Assembly: GCF_022012475.1 (NCBI RefSeq)
Contig: NZ_JAKLWS010000003.1
Location: 124,001-188,000, forward strand
DNA length: 64,000 bases
Reading direction: 5' to 3'
From: Rhodohalobacter sulfatireducens
GTDB lineage: Bacteria; Bacteroidota; Rhodothermia; Balneolales; Balneolaceae
Shown piece by piece: positions 54,732 to 63,917 of the stretch. A program made the translations under genes and the position numbers. Under the pieces are notes generated by a model, which was not told the origin of the DNA, made no database searches, and was given only the letters and a program-made list of their open reading frames with translations. Position 1 is the stretch's first letter; each line of letters opens with the position of its first letter.

Positions 54732-55952
54732 ATGAAAATTAATTTAATGTATGATATATCTGTATTTGGTGTGGCAATGTCGCATATGACGTCTCGTACA
54801 GGAATCTATAGGGTTGTCATGGAATTGCTGAACGAATTACAGAAATCTGAGGAGATCAATCTACTGCTGGCAAATACGGCAGAACCCGTTTATTTGAAAA
54901 AAACCAAAGAATTTTTGATTGAAAATGGATACGAACAACGATTAAATAATAAGCTGGTTTATAATCTGCCGAATAAAATATTTGGGAGGGGTAAAAGGAT
55001 ATTAAGAAATTTATACAGTTTACTTGGTATCGATCTTGAATTGATAGAATATGACACCGAAGCGTTTAGGAAGGCTGACATTTTTCATACGCCATTCTAT
55101 AAAATACCAAATGACTTGAAGAATTTTTCGAAATTAAAAAGATGTATTACAATCCACGATATAATACCTGTTTTATATCCAAATTTGCATAACAAACTAC
55201 TTGAGACAAAAGAGATCATATCTTCGATTGGTAATGATTATGCTATCTGTGTGTCTGAGAATACCAAGAATGACCTTTTAAACTATGATGGTAACATAGA
55301 CCCGAATAACGTTTTTGTTTGCCACCTGGCAGCAGACTCAGATAAATTTTATCCAAGTGCAGATTCAGAGAAGTTTAAAGAAGTTCAAAACAGATATGGT
55401 TTACCTGAGAACTACTTTTTAAGCCTCTGTACCCTTGAACCCAGGAAAAACCTAGAACGGCTAATTCGCTGTTTTAATAAATTCGTGTTGGAACATCATA
55501 TCAATGATTTATCACTTGTTCTTGTAGGAACAAAAGGCTGGCAGTTTGAGAAAATTTTTGAAGAAATTAATTGTTCAAAAAACTTGAAAGACCGGATCAT
55601 AACGACAGGTTGGGTATTTGACGAAGATCTTGCCTCAATATATAGCCATGCGCATTCTTTCTATTATATCTCGAAATACGAAGGGTTTGGTTTGCCACCG
55701 CTGGAGGCCATGCAGTGTGGTGTTGCAACCGTTACTTCTAATACATCATCATTACCTGAAGTTGTTGGAAATGGAGCAAAAATGGTAGATCCGGAGAATA
55801 ATGATCAAATATGCGATGCAATGTATAAACTATATACTGACTCTGCTCTGAAAAATGAATTGGAAACAAAAGGATTAAAACAGTCCGAAAAGTTTTCATG
55901 GTGTAAAACAACTGAGCGTCATCTGGATATCTATCAATCTATTATCAGATAA
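54732..55952 (+). CDS. GT4 glycosyltransferase
   Basis: 406 residues. SRTGIYRVVMELLNELQ, CITIHDIIPVLYP, CVSENTKNDLLNY, then the donor site FLSLCTLEPRKNLERLIRCF and ISKYEGFGLPPLEAMQCG with E-x7-E, SNTSSLPEV. A complete retaining transferase. A relic of another GT4 gene's 3' end lies 33 bases downstream, so the gene may have replaced an older copy. Confidence 0.88.
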   Translation: MKINLMYDISVFGVAMSHMTSRTGIYRVVMELLNELQKSEEINLLLANTAEPVYLKKTKEFLIENGYEQRLNNKLVYNLPNKIFGRGKRILRNLYSLLGIDLELIEYDTEAFRKADIFHTPFYKIPNDLKNFSKLKRCITIHDIIPVLYPNLHNKLLETKEIISSIGNDYAICVSENTKNDLLNYDGNIDPNNVFVCHLAADSDKFYPSADSEKFKEVQNRYGLPENYFLSLCTLEPRKNLERLIRCFNKFVLEHHINDLSLVLVGTKGWQFEKIFEEINCSKNLKDRIITTGWVFDEDLASIYSHAHSFYYISKYEGFGLPPLEAMQCGVATVTSNTSSLPEVVGNGAKMVDPENNDQICDAMYKLYTDSALKNELETKGLKQSEKFSWCKTTERHLDIYQSIIR

Positions 55953-55984
55953 TATATACTTAAATCAACTTGCGGAAATATAAA

Positions 55985-56068
55985 GAGAGGTTCCTTCCAC
56001 AAAGAGGGAAATTTTCATGGAAAGAAACAGCTCATCAGACGAAAGAGATGTATGAGCCGGTGGTCTGA
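55985..56068 (+). pseudogene. 3' relic of a GT4 glycosyltransferase gene
   Basis: The frame ends KFSWKETAHQTKEMYEPVV with TGA at 56066-56068. It matches the C-terminus of the GT4 at 48039-49145 (KFSWRETARQTKEVYESLL), and the DNA shares long runs such as gaaacagctc and tcagacgaaagag. Nothing of the remaining gene is left. The 55953-56252 gap otherwise holds no gene. Confidence 0.7.
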
Positions 56069-56252
56069 TTTAGCAGTACAAACACCAATATCTCCACAGC
56101 GTGTTTAACGAGTCGATCTATTCTGTCTGATATTTGATGTTAAGATTAGAATTCGGGTGCGCGAAAAATTAAGACAGTTGGCATATCCCGAAAAGCTTTA
56201 AATACTAGAAACTATATATGTTCAATGGTACCGATACTAGTTAATTATCTTA

Positions 56253-57074
56253 TTAGATTTTAATATCAACGAGGTGGGGCAATAGCTTTTCGGCTATTTC
56301 TTGATGACCATAACTATTTAAACTATATGAGATATTTGAATCAAACTTATAAGTACCATTGTCTGTTTTAACTCCAAAAATATCGATGTATTTCAAATTC
56401 CTGGAGGTTATATATCTTCTCATTCGGTTATTTAATCTCTTGGATATAAATTCTCCAAATGTATTTATGGGTCTGGATGTCACGCCCAAAAAGAGAATAG
56501 GAGTTTCATTCGTTTCCGCTAAATTAATGACCTTTTTTACTAACAGTAGATAATTTTTGTAGGCCTTCTTTTCATTACCTATTAGAAGACCAATTAAATA
56601 GTTGATACTATGATATAGTGAGAAAGTAATCTTTCTAAGTGTAATGTAAATCTTGCTTCTTGGAGAAGCAGTTGGATTCTGCGGTATTGATTTTTTTTTA
56701 ACTTTCTTCCTGTATGGCATATATTTTTCGTACAAGCTCTCTCTAATTTGAAGAATATTCATACCATACTTCTTTTTTGCACCTTTCCTAGATTGATAGC
56801 TTATAAAAAATTTAATCGTCTTCAAATAATGATTGCCCCTAACTTGAAAGAGGATAATGTCAGGTTTTCTGTCATAAAAGCTTTCTGTAATTCTGTCCAT
56901 GCAGGGATTAAACCTCTCATATCTAACGACATCAAAATCCATGGAGATATTATATAATCTTTCAGCATCTTTTTTCAGTACTTGATGGTACAAAAGTGAA
57001 TACGGTATGTTGCCTTTTGACTTATTTTGCTCTGCTAAACATCCACTTACAATTAATATTTTTAACTTGTCCAT
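56253..57074 (-). CDS. SGNH hydrolase-like protein
   Basis: 273 residues. KILIVSGCLAEQNKSKGN near the start and IILFQVRGNHYLK occupy the places of the GDS and GxxN blocks; PILFLGVTSRPINTFGE and SLNSYGHQEIAEKLLPHL resemble the last block, though the usual D-x-x-H is not evident. A basic central stretch (about 95-150) has no clear family. Possibly a glycan acyl esterase or transferase without full catalytic residues. Overlaps the CitE-like gene by 13 bases. Confidence 0.5.
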   Translation of the reverse strand: MDKLKILIVSGCLAEQNKSKGNIPYSLLYHQVLKKDAERLYNISMDFDVVRYERFNPCMDRITESFYDRKPDIILFQVRGNHYLKTIKFFISYQSRKGAKKKYGMNILQIRESLYEKYMPYRKKVKKKSIPQNPTASPRSKIYITLRKITFSLYHSINYLIGLLIGNEKKAYKNYLLLVKKVINLAETNETPILFLGVTSRPINTFGEFISKRLNNRMRRYITSRNLKYIDIFGVKTDNGTYKFDSNISYSLNSYGHQEIAEKLLPHLVDIKI

Positions 57075-57994
57075 GTTCTGGCTTTTAAGAATTCATTAGC
57101 CATTTTATATTCTTGAGGGCATATTAAATAATGATTCTCAGAGATTGAGAAGCTTTTCTCAGAAGATTGATCCTTGTAAATATCAGTTAATTCCCGTGCA
57201 TATTTTACTACAGATCTTTTTTCCTTTCTTTTCTTAAGATTTGAAAAACTCCGGTTTATTCCTGAAGTCTTTTGACACAAAAAGCTTTGCTCCAGTGAAA
57301 GAGTAAGCTGGCCTATTTTCTTAAAATTGAATTGCGATAACTTATGAAGGTTATACAAAAACAGCTTTTTGTCTTTTAAATAGAGACAAGGAGAATTTAT
57401 AAAAGTGAGGTCCTCAGATTGCAAAATATCCAATAATCTTTGTACCCAATCCCAATATTCTTCATCCAATTGGTGTTTAAAGGGTAATATTTTACGATCA
57501 AGGTTATAATCTGCGTGACCAAAAAAGACATATTTTACATCAGGTGTCGCTTCTTTTATAATGTTATTCAGGTTGATAACCCCCTTCTCCGATTCAATCA
57601 GGATACCAATATTTTCAAAATTTACTTGATGAGATTTTAGATCAGAAATAGCTTTTGATACACTTTTCGAGCTTTCAATTTTTGGAAGAATAATCGTATT
57701 CCAATTAACAAAATTCAGTGTTTCTAAGACAGCAAGATCTTTTTGAAATTCAATTGTATCCGGGTGGTTAACTCTGACAGCTATTGGATATTTCAGAATG
57801 GCAGGATAATTACAAAGAAGAAATCTCAATATATCTCTGTACTTTTGCTTGATGAATGAAGTTTTTGATTCGGACCCTATTTCGAGAAGACTATCTTCTA
57901 AGTCAAATGTAAAAATGGCATTGCAATTGGATATTTTATCAAAATATTGATGAAAATCCTTTAAGAAATACTTTATGAAAAAAAATACGGTCAT
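57062..57994 (-). CDS. CitE/HpcH-like aldolase/lyase
   Basis: 310 residues from ATG at 57994; a TTG at 58024 adds ten residues. NAIFTFDLEDSLLEIG, PIAVRVNHPDTIEFQKDL, TIILPKIESSKSVSKAI, GILIESEKGVINLNNII and KYVFFGHADYNLD match the HpcH/HpaI aldolase/citrate-lyase-beta TIM barrel, including the Arg, Glu and Asp of the metal/CoA site. Overlap with the SGNH-like gene means one message. In a glycan island it may make or cleave a keto-acid modification. Inferred from family only. Confidence 0.72.
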   Translation of the reverse strand: MTVFFFIKYFLKDFHQYFDKISNCNAIFTFDLEDSLLEIGSESKTSFIKQKYRDILRFLLCNYPAILKYPIAVRVNHPDTIEFQKDLAVLETLNFVNWNTIILPKIESSKSVSKAISDLKSHQVNFENIGILIESEKGVINLNNIIKEATPDVKYVFFGHADYNLDRKILPFKHQLDEEYWDWVQRLLDILQSEDLTFINSPCLYLKDKKLFLYNLHKLSQFNFKKIGQLTLSLEQSFLCQKTSGINRSFSNLKKRKEKRSVVKYARELTDIYKDQSSEKSFSISENHYLICPQEYKMANEFLKARTWTS

Positions 57995-58382
57995 TAATCG
58001 AATTATAACTGTAAAAACTGTCAAGTTGCTGAGAAATATTACTTGATTGAAAAACGAAATGCCAGTTTTTAAAACGGAGTTTATCAGGGAAATAAACCGG
58101 GAAATTTATTTCTGAAATAGTTCAGCTACATTTAAATTTTGGCAGGTTATAACTTCGTTGATTAAAGCTAAATACAGTTTTTCTGCAAACGAGAAGAGAT
58201 AAAATTATATCGACAGGCGGCTACTGGGTACTTAAATGGTTTTAATCAGTAACAGCATCCAAACTTTCTAATGCATATTGCATCTTGAGGAGCTTGGCTT
58301 TCTATAAACTGTAAAGCATACAAATAAAGTTTGTATAGAAGGTATGAGCTTGTCAAATGGAAGAGGTCTACGAATATCTGAC
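57995..58382. other. 388-base gap, no gene seen
   Basis: AT-rich stretch between the leftward CitE-like gene and the 3' end of the leftward dehydrogenase gene. I found no supported reading frame, RNA or terminator; the best - strand frame is about 44 codons and starts without a plausible start codon. It marks the right border of the glycan island. Confidence 0.6.
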
Positions 58383-61247
58383 CTAAGCGGGAATTACATC
58401 CGCAATAATCACCGCCGGGTGCTTAGCCCCTCGGTTTACACCATCTGCAATTTGATGCCGGCATGAAAATCCGGGGGCGCAGACTAAAGCATCTTCCGGC
58501 AGATTGCGAAGAGCAGGAAACAAAACCTGTTCTCCCACCTTCATGGATACGTCATACTTGTCTTTCTCATACCCAAAACTTCCGGCCATTCCGCAACATC
58601 CGGTTTGCAACTCTACAGGTTCAAAACCAAAATGTTTAAAGGCCTGGATCAAAGGATCATTGCCAACGAGTGCTTTGGTATGGCAATGTCCGTGCAGGTA
58701 TACTTTCCGGTTTTTGCCAAAATCCCTGGGCTCTCCTGAAGCTATCTCCGTATATAGAAACTCCTCAAAAAGAAATGCTTTTGCAGCTATTTCTTCTGCT
58801 TTTTTGATTTCAGATTCCTCGCATAAATCCAGGTATTCGTCACGAAGTGTTAATATCTCACTGGGTTCCAGGCCAACAATCGGTATATCCAATTCTGCGA
58901 AAGAGGAAAACCGTTTGATATTCTCTTTACAAATCGATTTTGCTTCTTTTAAAAGCCCTTTCGATATTTGAGGCCTGCCCGTTGGCCAGATTCCGGGAAC
59001 CAGCACATTAAAGCCAAGCGAACTCAATACCTTAAGTGCTGCCTTTGCAATGTCAGGCTCGTGGTAATTTGTAAATATATCCACAAGCAAAACAACCTGG
59101 CGGCCCGTTTCATTTTTAAAATCTGCACCATTTTTATTGAACCATTCTTCAAATGTTTGTGAAGCAAATTCAGGCAGGTTTCGCCTGGAATCGATCCCGG
59201 CAATTTTCTCAAACGCTTGTTTGACCGGTGATTGCCTGTTGATGAAATTCGTGGCCTTCGCAAAAGTTGAAGCGAATGGATATAGTTTTTCCGGCTGACC
59301 AAAAAATTTCTCGACTAAAGTTGCCCCCTTTTTCTCATGCCAGCCGTTCATGAATTCGGCTTTCATTTTGGCCATATCAACATTGGCGGGGCATTCGCTT
59401 TTGCAGGCTTTACAACTGAGGCATAGATTTAATGCCTCCTTCAGATCTTCAGATTCAAAAGCCTCCGGATCTTTACCCGAAAAAAGCTGACGAAACAGGT
59501 TTGCTCGTCCGCGTGTGTTATCTTTTTCATCCCGGGTTGCATGATAGGAGGGGCACATCGTACCGCCGCTCTCAGCCAGTTTTCGACAAACACCCGCACC
59601 GTTGCATTGCTCAATCGCTGCATCAAATCCGCCGGAGAGACGCCAGTTGAACACGGTATCCACCTCAGGTTTTTGATAGGTTGGAGGGTATCTCAGATCT
59701 GTATCTATCGGTTTTGGGTTGATGATTTTTCCGGGATTGAACCGATATTGAGGATCCCAAATCTCCTTCACCTCCCGGAGCAGGGGAATCATCTCTTTTC
59801 CTAAGACAGTCTCAATATAAGGTGCGCGAGCCCGGCCGTCTCCGTGCTCACCAGAGAGTGAGCCGTTGTATTTTTTGACCAAATCGGCCACTTCCTGTGC
59901 AATATCTTTTAATTTCTGAAGCCCCCCAGGTTTGGTTGTATCCACAACGGGACGCAGGTGTAACTCTCCAACCGATGCGTGAGCGTAAAAGACGCAGGTT
60001 GTATTGTGTTTGTCTAAAATTTCTTGAAACTCTTTGACATACTCTGGAAGGTCCTCAACCCGAACGGCCGTATCCTCAACAAAAGTCGGGGATTTTGAAT
60101 CGCTGCCAAGTCCCATCAACAAGCCAAGCCCGGCTTTCCTCAAGTCCCAAACGCGACGCATTTTATCCGGATCGGTTAGTACCGGGTGGGTATATCCGAG
60201 TTCGAGTTCTTCAAGTTTTTTCTTTAAACCGGCAGCTTTATTAGCGAGCTCATCAGCATCATCTCCTTCAAATTGTATGATGAGAAGACACTTCGGATCA
60301 TCCTCAAGAAAAAACCGATTTTTACGCTGTTCAATGTTTCCTTTCGTTGCATTGAGGATAATATCATCGACTAACTCAACAGCAGCCGGATCCCATTTCA
60401 CCGCTTCTACAGTTGCCAACATCGCTTCATGGAGCGAATTGAATTGTGGAATCAGCAGCGTTTTTTCTGTTGGAAGTGGAGAAAGGTTTACTTTGGCTGA
60501 AGCTGTCATCGCCAGCGTTCCTTCACTTCCGCATAAGAGTTCGGCCAGGTTAAAGGAACGGCCACCGGGAGTGATCGGCTCCATTTCACAAAGCCGGTCC
60601 AGCGCGTATCCGGTATTCCTCCGGATGATATCCGGGTGGGGGTAATGATCAAAAATTTCGTCTTTATGTTTTTCCAGGAGATCCAGCATTTCGCGGTAAA
60701 TATCTCCCTCAAGTGTTTCAAGCCGGCACTTTTTTTCCAGCTCATTTGGACTGAGGGGTTTGAAAACAGCCCTTGAACCATCACTCAAAACCGCTTCAAT
60801 CTCAAGGATGTGTTCGCGAGTAGTTTTATGTTTGATGGAAAACGAACCGCAGGAATTGTTACCGATCATCCCACCCAACATACATCGATTGGTTGTGGCC
60901 GTATCGGGCCCGAATTGCAATTGATGTTTCGCCGTCTCCCGGTTCAATGTATCGCGAATAACACCGGGTTGGAGATGAGCGAAGTGGTTTTTAACATCGA
61001 TTCGGTTGATAGATGTCATATGGCGGGATACGTCCATAATCACACCGCCGCCTGTTGTTTGCCCGGCCAGGCTGGTACCGGCACTTCTTGCTGTTATCGT
61101 AAATCCCTTCTGTTTGGATTGTTTTACGAGTTGCTGAATATCTTCAATAGTTTTTGGAAAAGCCACTCCCTTTGGCATCTCTTCGTAGATCGATGCGTCG
61201 GTAGCGTATAATCGTCGGTTAAGAGAATCGGTGTTTATGGAAGACAA
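58383..61247 (-). CDS. FAD-linked oxidase / Fe-S fusion, D-2-hydroxyacid dehydrogenase-like
   Basis: 954 residues, the full length of YdiJ/D-lactate or D-2-hydroxyglutarate dehydrogenase fusions. The FAD_binding_4 domain has TARSAGTSLAGQTTGGGVIM and MIGNNSCGSFSIKHKTTREH; STGEH-like SGEHGDGRARAPYIE follows. Two 4Fe-4S sites lie near CNGAGVCRKLAESGGTMCPS and CLSCKACKSECPANVD. The C-terminal CCG domain has HGHCHTKALVGND and QTGCCGMAGSFGYEKD. It would pass electrons from a D-2-hydroxyacid to quinone. LhgO at 62005 handles the L-isomer. Confidence 0.92.
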   Translation of the reverse strand: MSSINTDSLNRRLYATDASIYEEMPKGVAFPKTIEDIQQLVKQSKQKGFTITARSAGTSLAGQTTGGGVIMDVSRHMTSINRIDVKNHFAHLQPGVIRDTLNRETAKHQLQFGPDTATTNRCMLGGMIGNNSCGSFSIKHKTTREHILEIEAVLSDGSRAVFKPLSPNELEKKCRLETLEGDIYREMLDLLEKHKDEIFDHYPHPDIIRRNTGYALDRLCEMEPITPGGRSFNLAELLCGSEGTLAMTASAKVNLSPLPTEKTLLIPQFNSLHEAMLATVEAVKWDPAAVELVDDIILNATKGNIEQRKNRFFLEDDPKCLLIIQFEGDDADELANKAAGLKKKLEELELGYTHPVLTDPDKMRRVWDLRKAGLGLLMGLGSDSKSPTFVEDTAVRVEDLPEYVKEFQEILDKHNTTCVFYAHASVGELHLRPVVDTTKPGGLQKLKDIAQEVADLVKKYNGSLSGEHGDGRARAPYIETVLGKEMIPLLREVKEIWDPQYRFNPGKIINPKPIDTDLRYPPTYQKPEVDTVFNWRLSGGFDAAIEQCNGAGVCRKLAESGGTMCPSYHATRDEKDNTRGRANLFRQLFSGKDPEAFESEDLKEALNLCLSCKACKSECPANVDMAKMKAEFMNGWHEKKGATLVEKFFGQPEKLYPFASTFAKATNFINRQSPVKQAFEKIAGIDSRRNLPEFASQTFEEWFNKNGADFKNETGRQVVLLVDIFTNYHEPDIAKAALKVLSSLGFNVLVPGIWPTGRPQISKGLLKEAKSICKENIKRFSSFAELDIPIVGLEPSEILTLRDEYLDLCEESEIKKAEEIAAKAFLFEEFLYTEIASGEPRDFGKNRKVYLHGHCHTKALVGNDPLIQAFKHFGFEPVELQTGCCGMAGSFGYEKDKYDVSMKVGEQVLFPALRNLPEDALVCAPGFSCRHQIADGVNRGAKHPAVIIADVIPA

Positions 61248-61301
61248 TACGACTAATTTTTTGCTATGAATACTGATTGTAAATGAAGTGTAAGTTTAAA
61301 A

Positions 61302-61671
61302 CTAAACCAATTCAACTTGATATTTTTTGAAATATGAGTCGTAACTAATGAGAGGTAGGTCTTCAGATATGGATTGAGCAATATTTAGTCTGTCAAAGGG
61401 ATCTCCATAATGATGTGGAAGATTCAATAAAATATCTAAGTGCTCTTTCTGTATAGATAATATAGAGATCGTTCTTTTGTCTAATTCTGAGTGTAAATTA
61501 TCAGGTATTTCTAGCTTCTTTAAACTTGCTTTAAAGTTCCCAGAGAGTTGTAATACTGACAAACACTTCATTTGAAATATTTTCTAAAAGTTGTACATGA
61601 TTAGATTTAAGCTTGTCAGGCTCCGTTAAAGCCCATATAAGAATGTGACTGTCAATTAATAGTCTTTTCAT
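61302..61671 (-). pseudogene. PIN-domain (VapC-type) toxin, frameshifted
   Basis: The frame from the ATG at 61671 reads MKRLLIDSHILIWALTEPDK and VSITTLWEL before TAA; a different frame continues KASLKKLEIPDNLHSELDKR and HHYGDPFDRLNIAQS and YDSYFKKYQVEL. Joined, they make a complete PIN nuclease with the N-terminal Asp, central Glu and C-terminal DPFDR. A few bases are missing or extra at the WEL/KASL junction. Overlaps the antitoxin gene end by 20 bases. Confidence 0.82.
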
Positions 61672-61915
61672 GAGGAAATAGTTTGCTTTGATCAAACATC
61701 TCTTCTATCTGTTCATCTGCATCACTAAAATCACCGTGTACAACCAATTTTCCTTTTAATGTGCCGAGTTCTCTCTTATTTGATCTTTCGATTTTTTTTA
61801 ATTCAGCTATAGGCTCATCATTTTGAGAAATAATAACTTCACCACCCTCCATAATTTCCTTTAATAGTTCAGAGAGATGTGATTCTGCTTCCTGTATATC
61901 TATGATTTTTTTCAT
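61652..61915 (-). CDS. Phd/YefM family antitoxin
   Basis: 87 residues. IIDIQEAESHLSELLKEIMEGGEVIIS followed by NDEPIAELKKI is the Phd/YefM fold that binds DNA and neutralises a toxin. The acidic C-terminal tail (SDADEQIEEMFDQ) would contact the PIN partner. Intact, while its toxin is frameshifted. Likely autoregulated with the toxin. Acquired TA module is inferred from the type of genes. Confidence 0.87.
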   Translation of the reverse strand: MKKIIDIQEAESHLSELLKEIMEGGEVIISQNDEPIAELKKIERSNKRELGTLKGKLVVHGDFSDADEQIEEMFDQSKLFPHEKTIN

Positions 61916-62004
61916 GATGAAAAAATTAATTCACCCCAATGAATCTAATAACGATAAAAAAATCACGATATGATGTTTATTAGTTATTCAAAAGGCTGAA
62001 TGTT

Positions 62005-63207
62005 TTAAAGCGAAAAAGAAAGCTGAGCTTTCTTTACAATTTCATCTCCAATGGACAAGCCTGCCGTAGCCGCCGGACTCGGAGCGTTCAAAACATGAAT
62101 TTCGCGGTCGGTGGTCTCAAAATAAAAATCATCTAATAGCTCACCGTCTGGTTTTAAAGCCATCGCGCGAACACCGGAGGGAGAGTTTTTAATGTCATTG
62201 AGTGTAATCGAGGGGATTAATTTCTGCAGGTTCTTTAAAAACCCACTTTTGGAGAAGGATCGGTAGATCTCATCAAGCCCCATCTGCCAGTGTTTGCCGG
62301 CCAATTTCCAGAATCCCGGATAATCAAAAGTTTCGAGGGTATCTTTCAGGTCAAAAGAGGTCTTATTGTACCCTTCTCGTTTAAAAGCAAAAACGGCGTT
62401 CGGCCCGCATTCAACCCCTCCGAGAGCCATACGGGTAAAATGAACCCCCAGGAATGGAAACTCGGGATTGGGCATCGGGTAGATCAACCCTTTTACTTTA
62501 TGTTCGGCCTCGGGTGTTAGCTCAAAATACTCACCCCGGAAAGGCACTATTTTAATGTCCGGTTTTATACCTGAAGCTTTTGCAACCCGATCGCTGTGGA
62601 GGCCTGTACAGTTTATAAAGTGTTTTGCCTGGAAACTCTCCTTTCGGGATTGGACTGTTAAACATCCATTCGTCTGATGCACAGCTTTCACCGGAGTATC
62701 AAACAACACAGAATTATTGGCCTCATTGAGTTTTTGATGCAGTGAGCGGCAAACTCCGGCATAATCAACAATACCGGAACAGGGGACGTGAATGGCCTGA
62801 ACACCGGCTACGTAAGGCTCAATTTCTTTCAGTTCACTTTCATCAATGAGGCGGATATCTTCAATTTCATTTTGAAGTCCTCTTTCAAAAAGGTTATGCA
62901 ATCGCGGCAGATCTTTAGCTTCAGAGGCTACAATTACTTTTCCGCAAATTTCATGCTCAATACCATTTTCCCGGCAGTATTTAACAATCTGATGACGTCC
63001 ATCTACACAGTTCTTTGCCTTGTAACTTCCGGGCTGATAATAGATACCCGAGTGTAATACTCCTGAATTATGACCGGTTTGATGAGCAGCAACCCGATCT
63101 TCTTTTTCGAGAACAAGAATAGAGGCATCCGGAAATTTTTTTGTGAGTTTGTAAGCCGTCGATAATCCAACAATACCGGCTCCGGCTACCAAAAAATCGT
63201 AAACCAT
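62005..63207 (-). CDS. lhgO: L-2-hydroxyglutarate dehydrogenase (LhgO)
   Basis: 400 residues. FAD site FLVAGAGIVGLSTAYKL; TGHNSGVLHSGIYYQPGS is the diagnostic LhgO segment, and MPNPEFPFLGVHFTRMALGG and GVRAMALKPDGELLDDFYF are conserved. The product oxidises L-2-hydroxyglutarate to 2-oxoglutarate with electrons to quinone. Stands near the D-isomer-type dehydrogenase; the TA genes lie between them. Start MVYDFLVAGAG is standard. Confidence 0.93.
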   Translation of the reverse strand: MVYDFLVAGAGIVGLSTAYKLTKKFPDASILVLEKEDRVAAHQTGHNSGVLHSGIYYQPGSYKAKNCVDGRHQIVKYCRENGIEHEICGKVIVASEAKDLPRLHNLFERGLQNEIEDIRLIDESELKEIEPYVAGVQAIHVPCSGIVDYAGVCRSLHQKLNEANNSVLFDTPVKAVHQTNGCLTVQSRKESFQAKHFINCTGLHSDRVAKASGIKPDIKIVPFRGEYFELTPEAEHKVKGLIYPMPNPEFPFLGVHFTRMALGGVECGPNAVFAFKREGYNKTSFDLKDTLETFDYPGFWKLAGKHWQMGLDEIYRSFSKSGFLKNLQKLIPSITLNDIKNSPSGVRAMALKPDGELLDDFYFETTDREIHVLNAPSPAATAGLSIGDEIVKKAQLSFSL

Positions 63208-63371
63208 TAGTAGTGTGTTTTAAATTCAAACGCTATAAATATAAGAATTGTATTAAGTATTCACACGATTTAATACTGCTGAAATGTTGAAAGAAAGCCG
63301 TTAGAGAATCGTTAAACATTTTAGGTTAAATCCTGTTATTTTAAACGACCAAACTTTTAGGAATATTTAGT

Positions 63372-63917
63372 ATGAAGAGAATCAGTTTATTTTTGATAGT
63401 TCTGCTACCAGTTTTTCTCTACGGATGTGGAGGAGAATCTAATTCGCAGTCTGAAAATCAGGCTCAAAACCAGGAAGATGAAACGGAAGAGAGCATTGTT
63501 CAAAACGCTGTGTTCACCGATCTGGATGGCAACGAAGTGAGCATAGATGCATATGAAGGAAAGCTCATTCTTATTGATTTTTGGGAAACGTGGTGTGGTC
63601 CATGTCTGCAGGTATTCCCGGCAATGCAAGATCTGCGCGAGGAATATCCGGAAAAATTTGATGTACTGGCAGTTACAGTCGGAATGAATGAAGGTCCGGA
63701 GGAAGCCCGCGTATTCGCTGAACGAAATGATTATGATTTTGAATTTCTGTATGATGAAAATAAAGTTTTCCAAAGGTTAGGAGGCCGTGGAATTCCTTTT
63801 AAAGTTTTTGTTGACCCTGATGGGAACCTGGTTTCCATTGAGATGGGGTCTTATGGGCGAGAGGAGGATTATAAAAAAACGAAAGATTTGATCGCTCAAT
63901 ATTTTGAGATAGATTAG
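63372..63917 (+). CDS. TlpA/ResA-like thioredoxin lipoprotein
   Basis: 181 residues. Signal peptide and lipobox (VFLYGCGG) anchor it in a membrane; an acidic linker follows (QNQEDETEES). The thioredoxin domain has IDFWETWCGPCLQVFPAMQDL with the active site WCGPC, and RGIPFKVFVDPDGN with the cis-Pro. It would reduce disulfides or support cytochrome c maturation in the periplasm. Monocistronic in view. Confidence 0.92.
   Translation: MKRISLFLIVLLPVFLYGCGGESNSQSENQAQNQEDETEESIVQNAVFTDLDGNEVSIDAYEGKLILIDFWETWCGPCLQVFPAMQDLREEYPEKFDVLAVTVGMNEGPEEARVFAERNDYDFEFLYDENKVFQRLGGRGIPFKVFVDPDGNLVSIEMGSYGREEDYKKTKDLIAQYFEID

Noticed and set aside
58340..58380. Short + frame ending MEEVYEYL, reminiscent of GT4 C-termini
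   Set aside because: Eight residues only and no matching DNA with the GT4 genes.
60034..60645. 203-residue Ser-rich frame opposite the FAD/Fe-S dehydrogenase
   Set aside because: Low-complexity Ser runs arise from the reverse complement of Glu/Lys codons.
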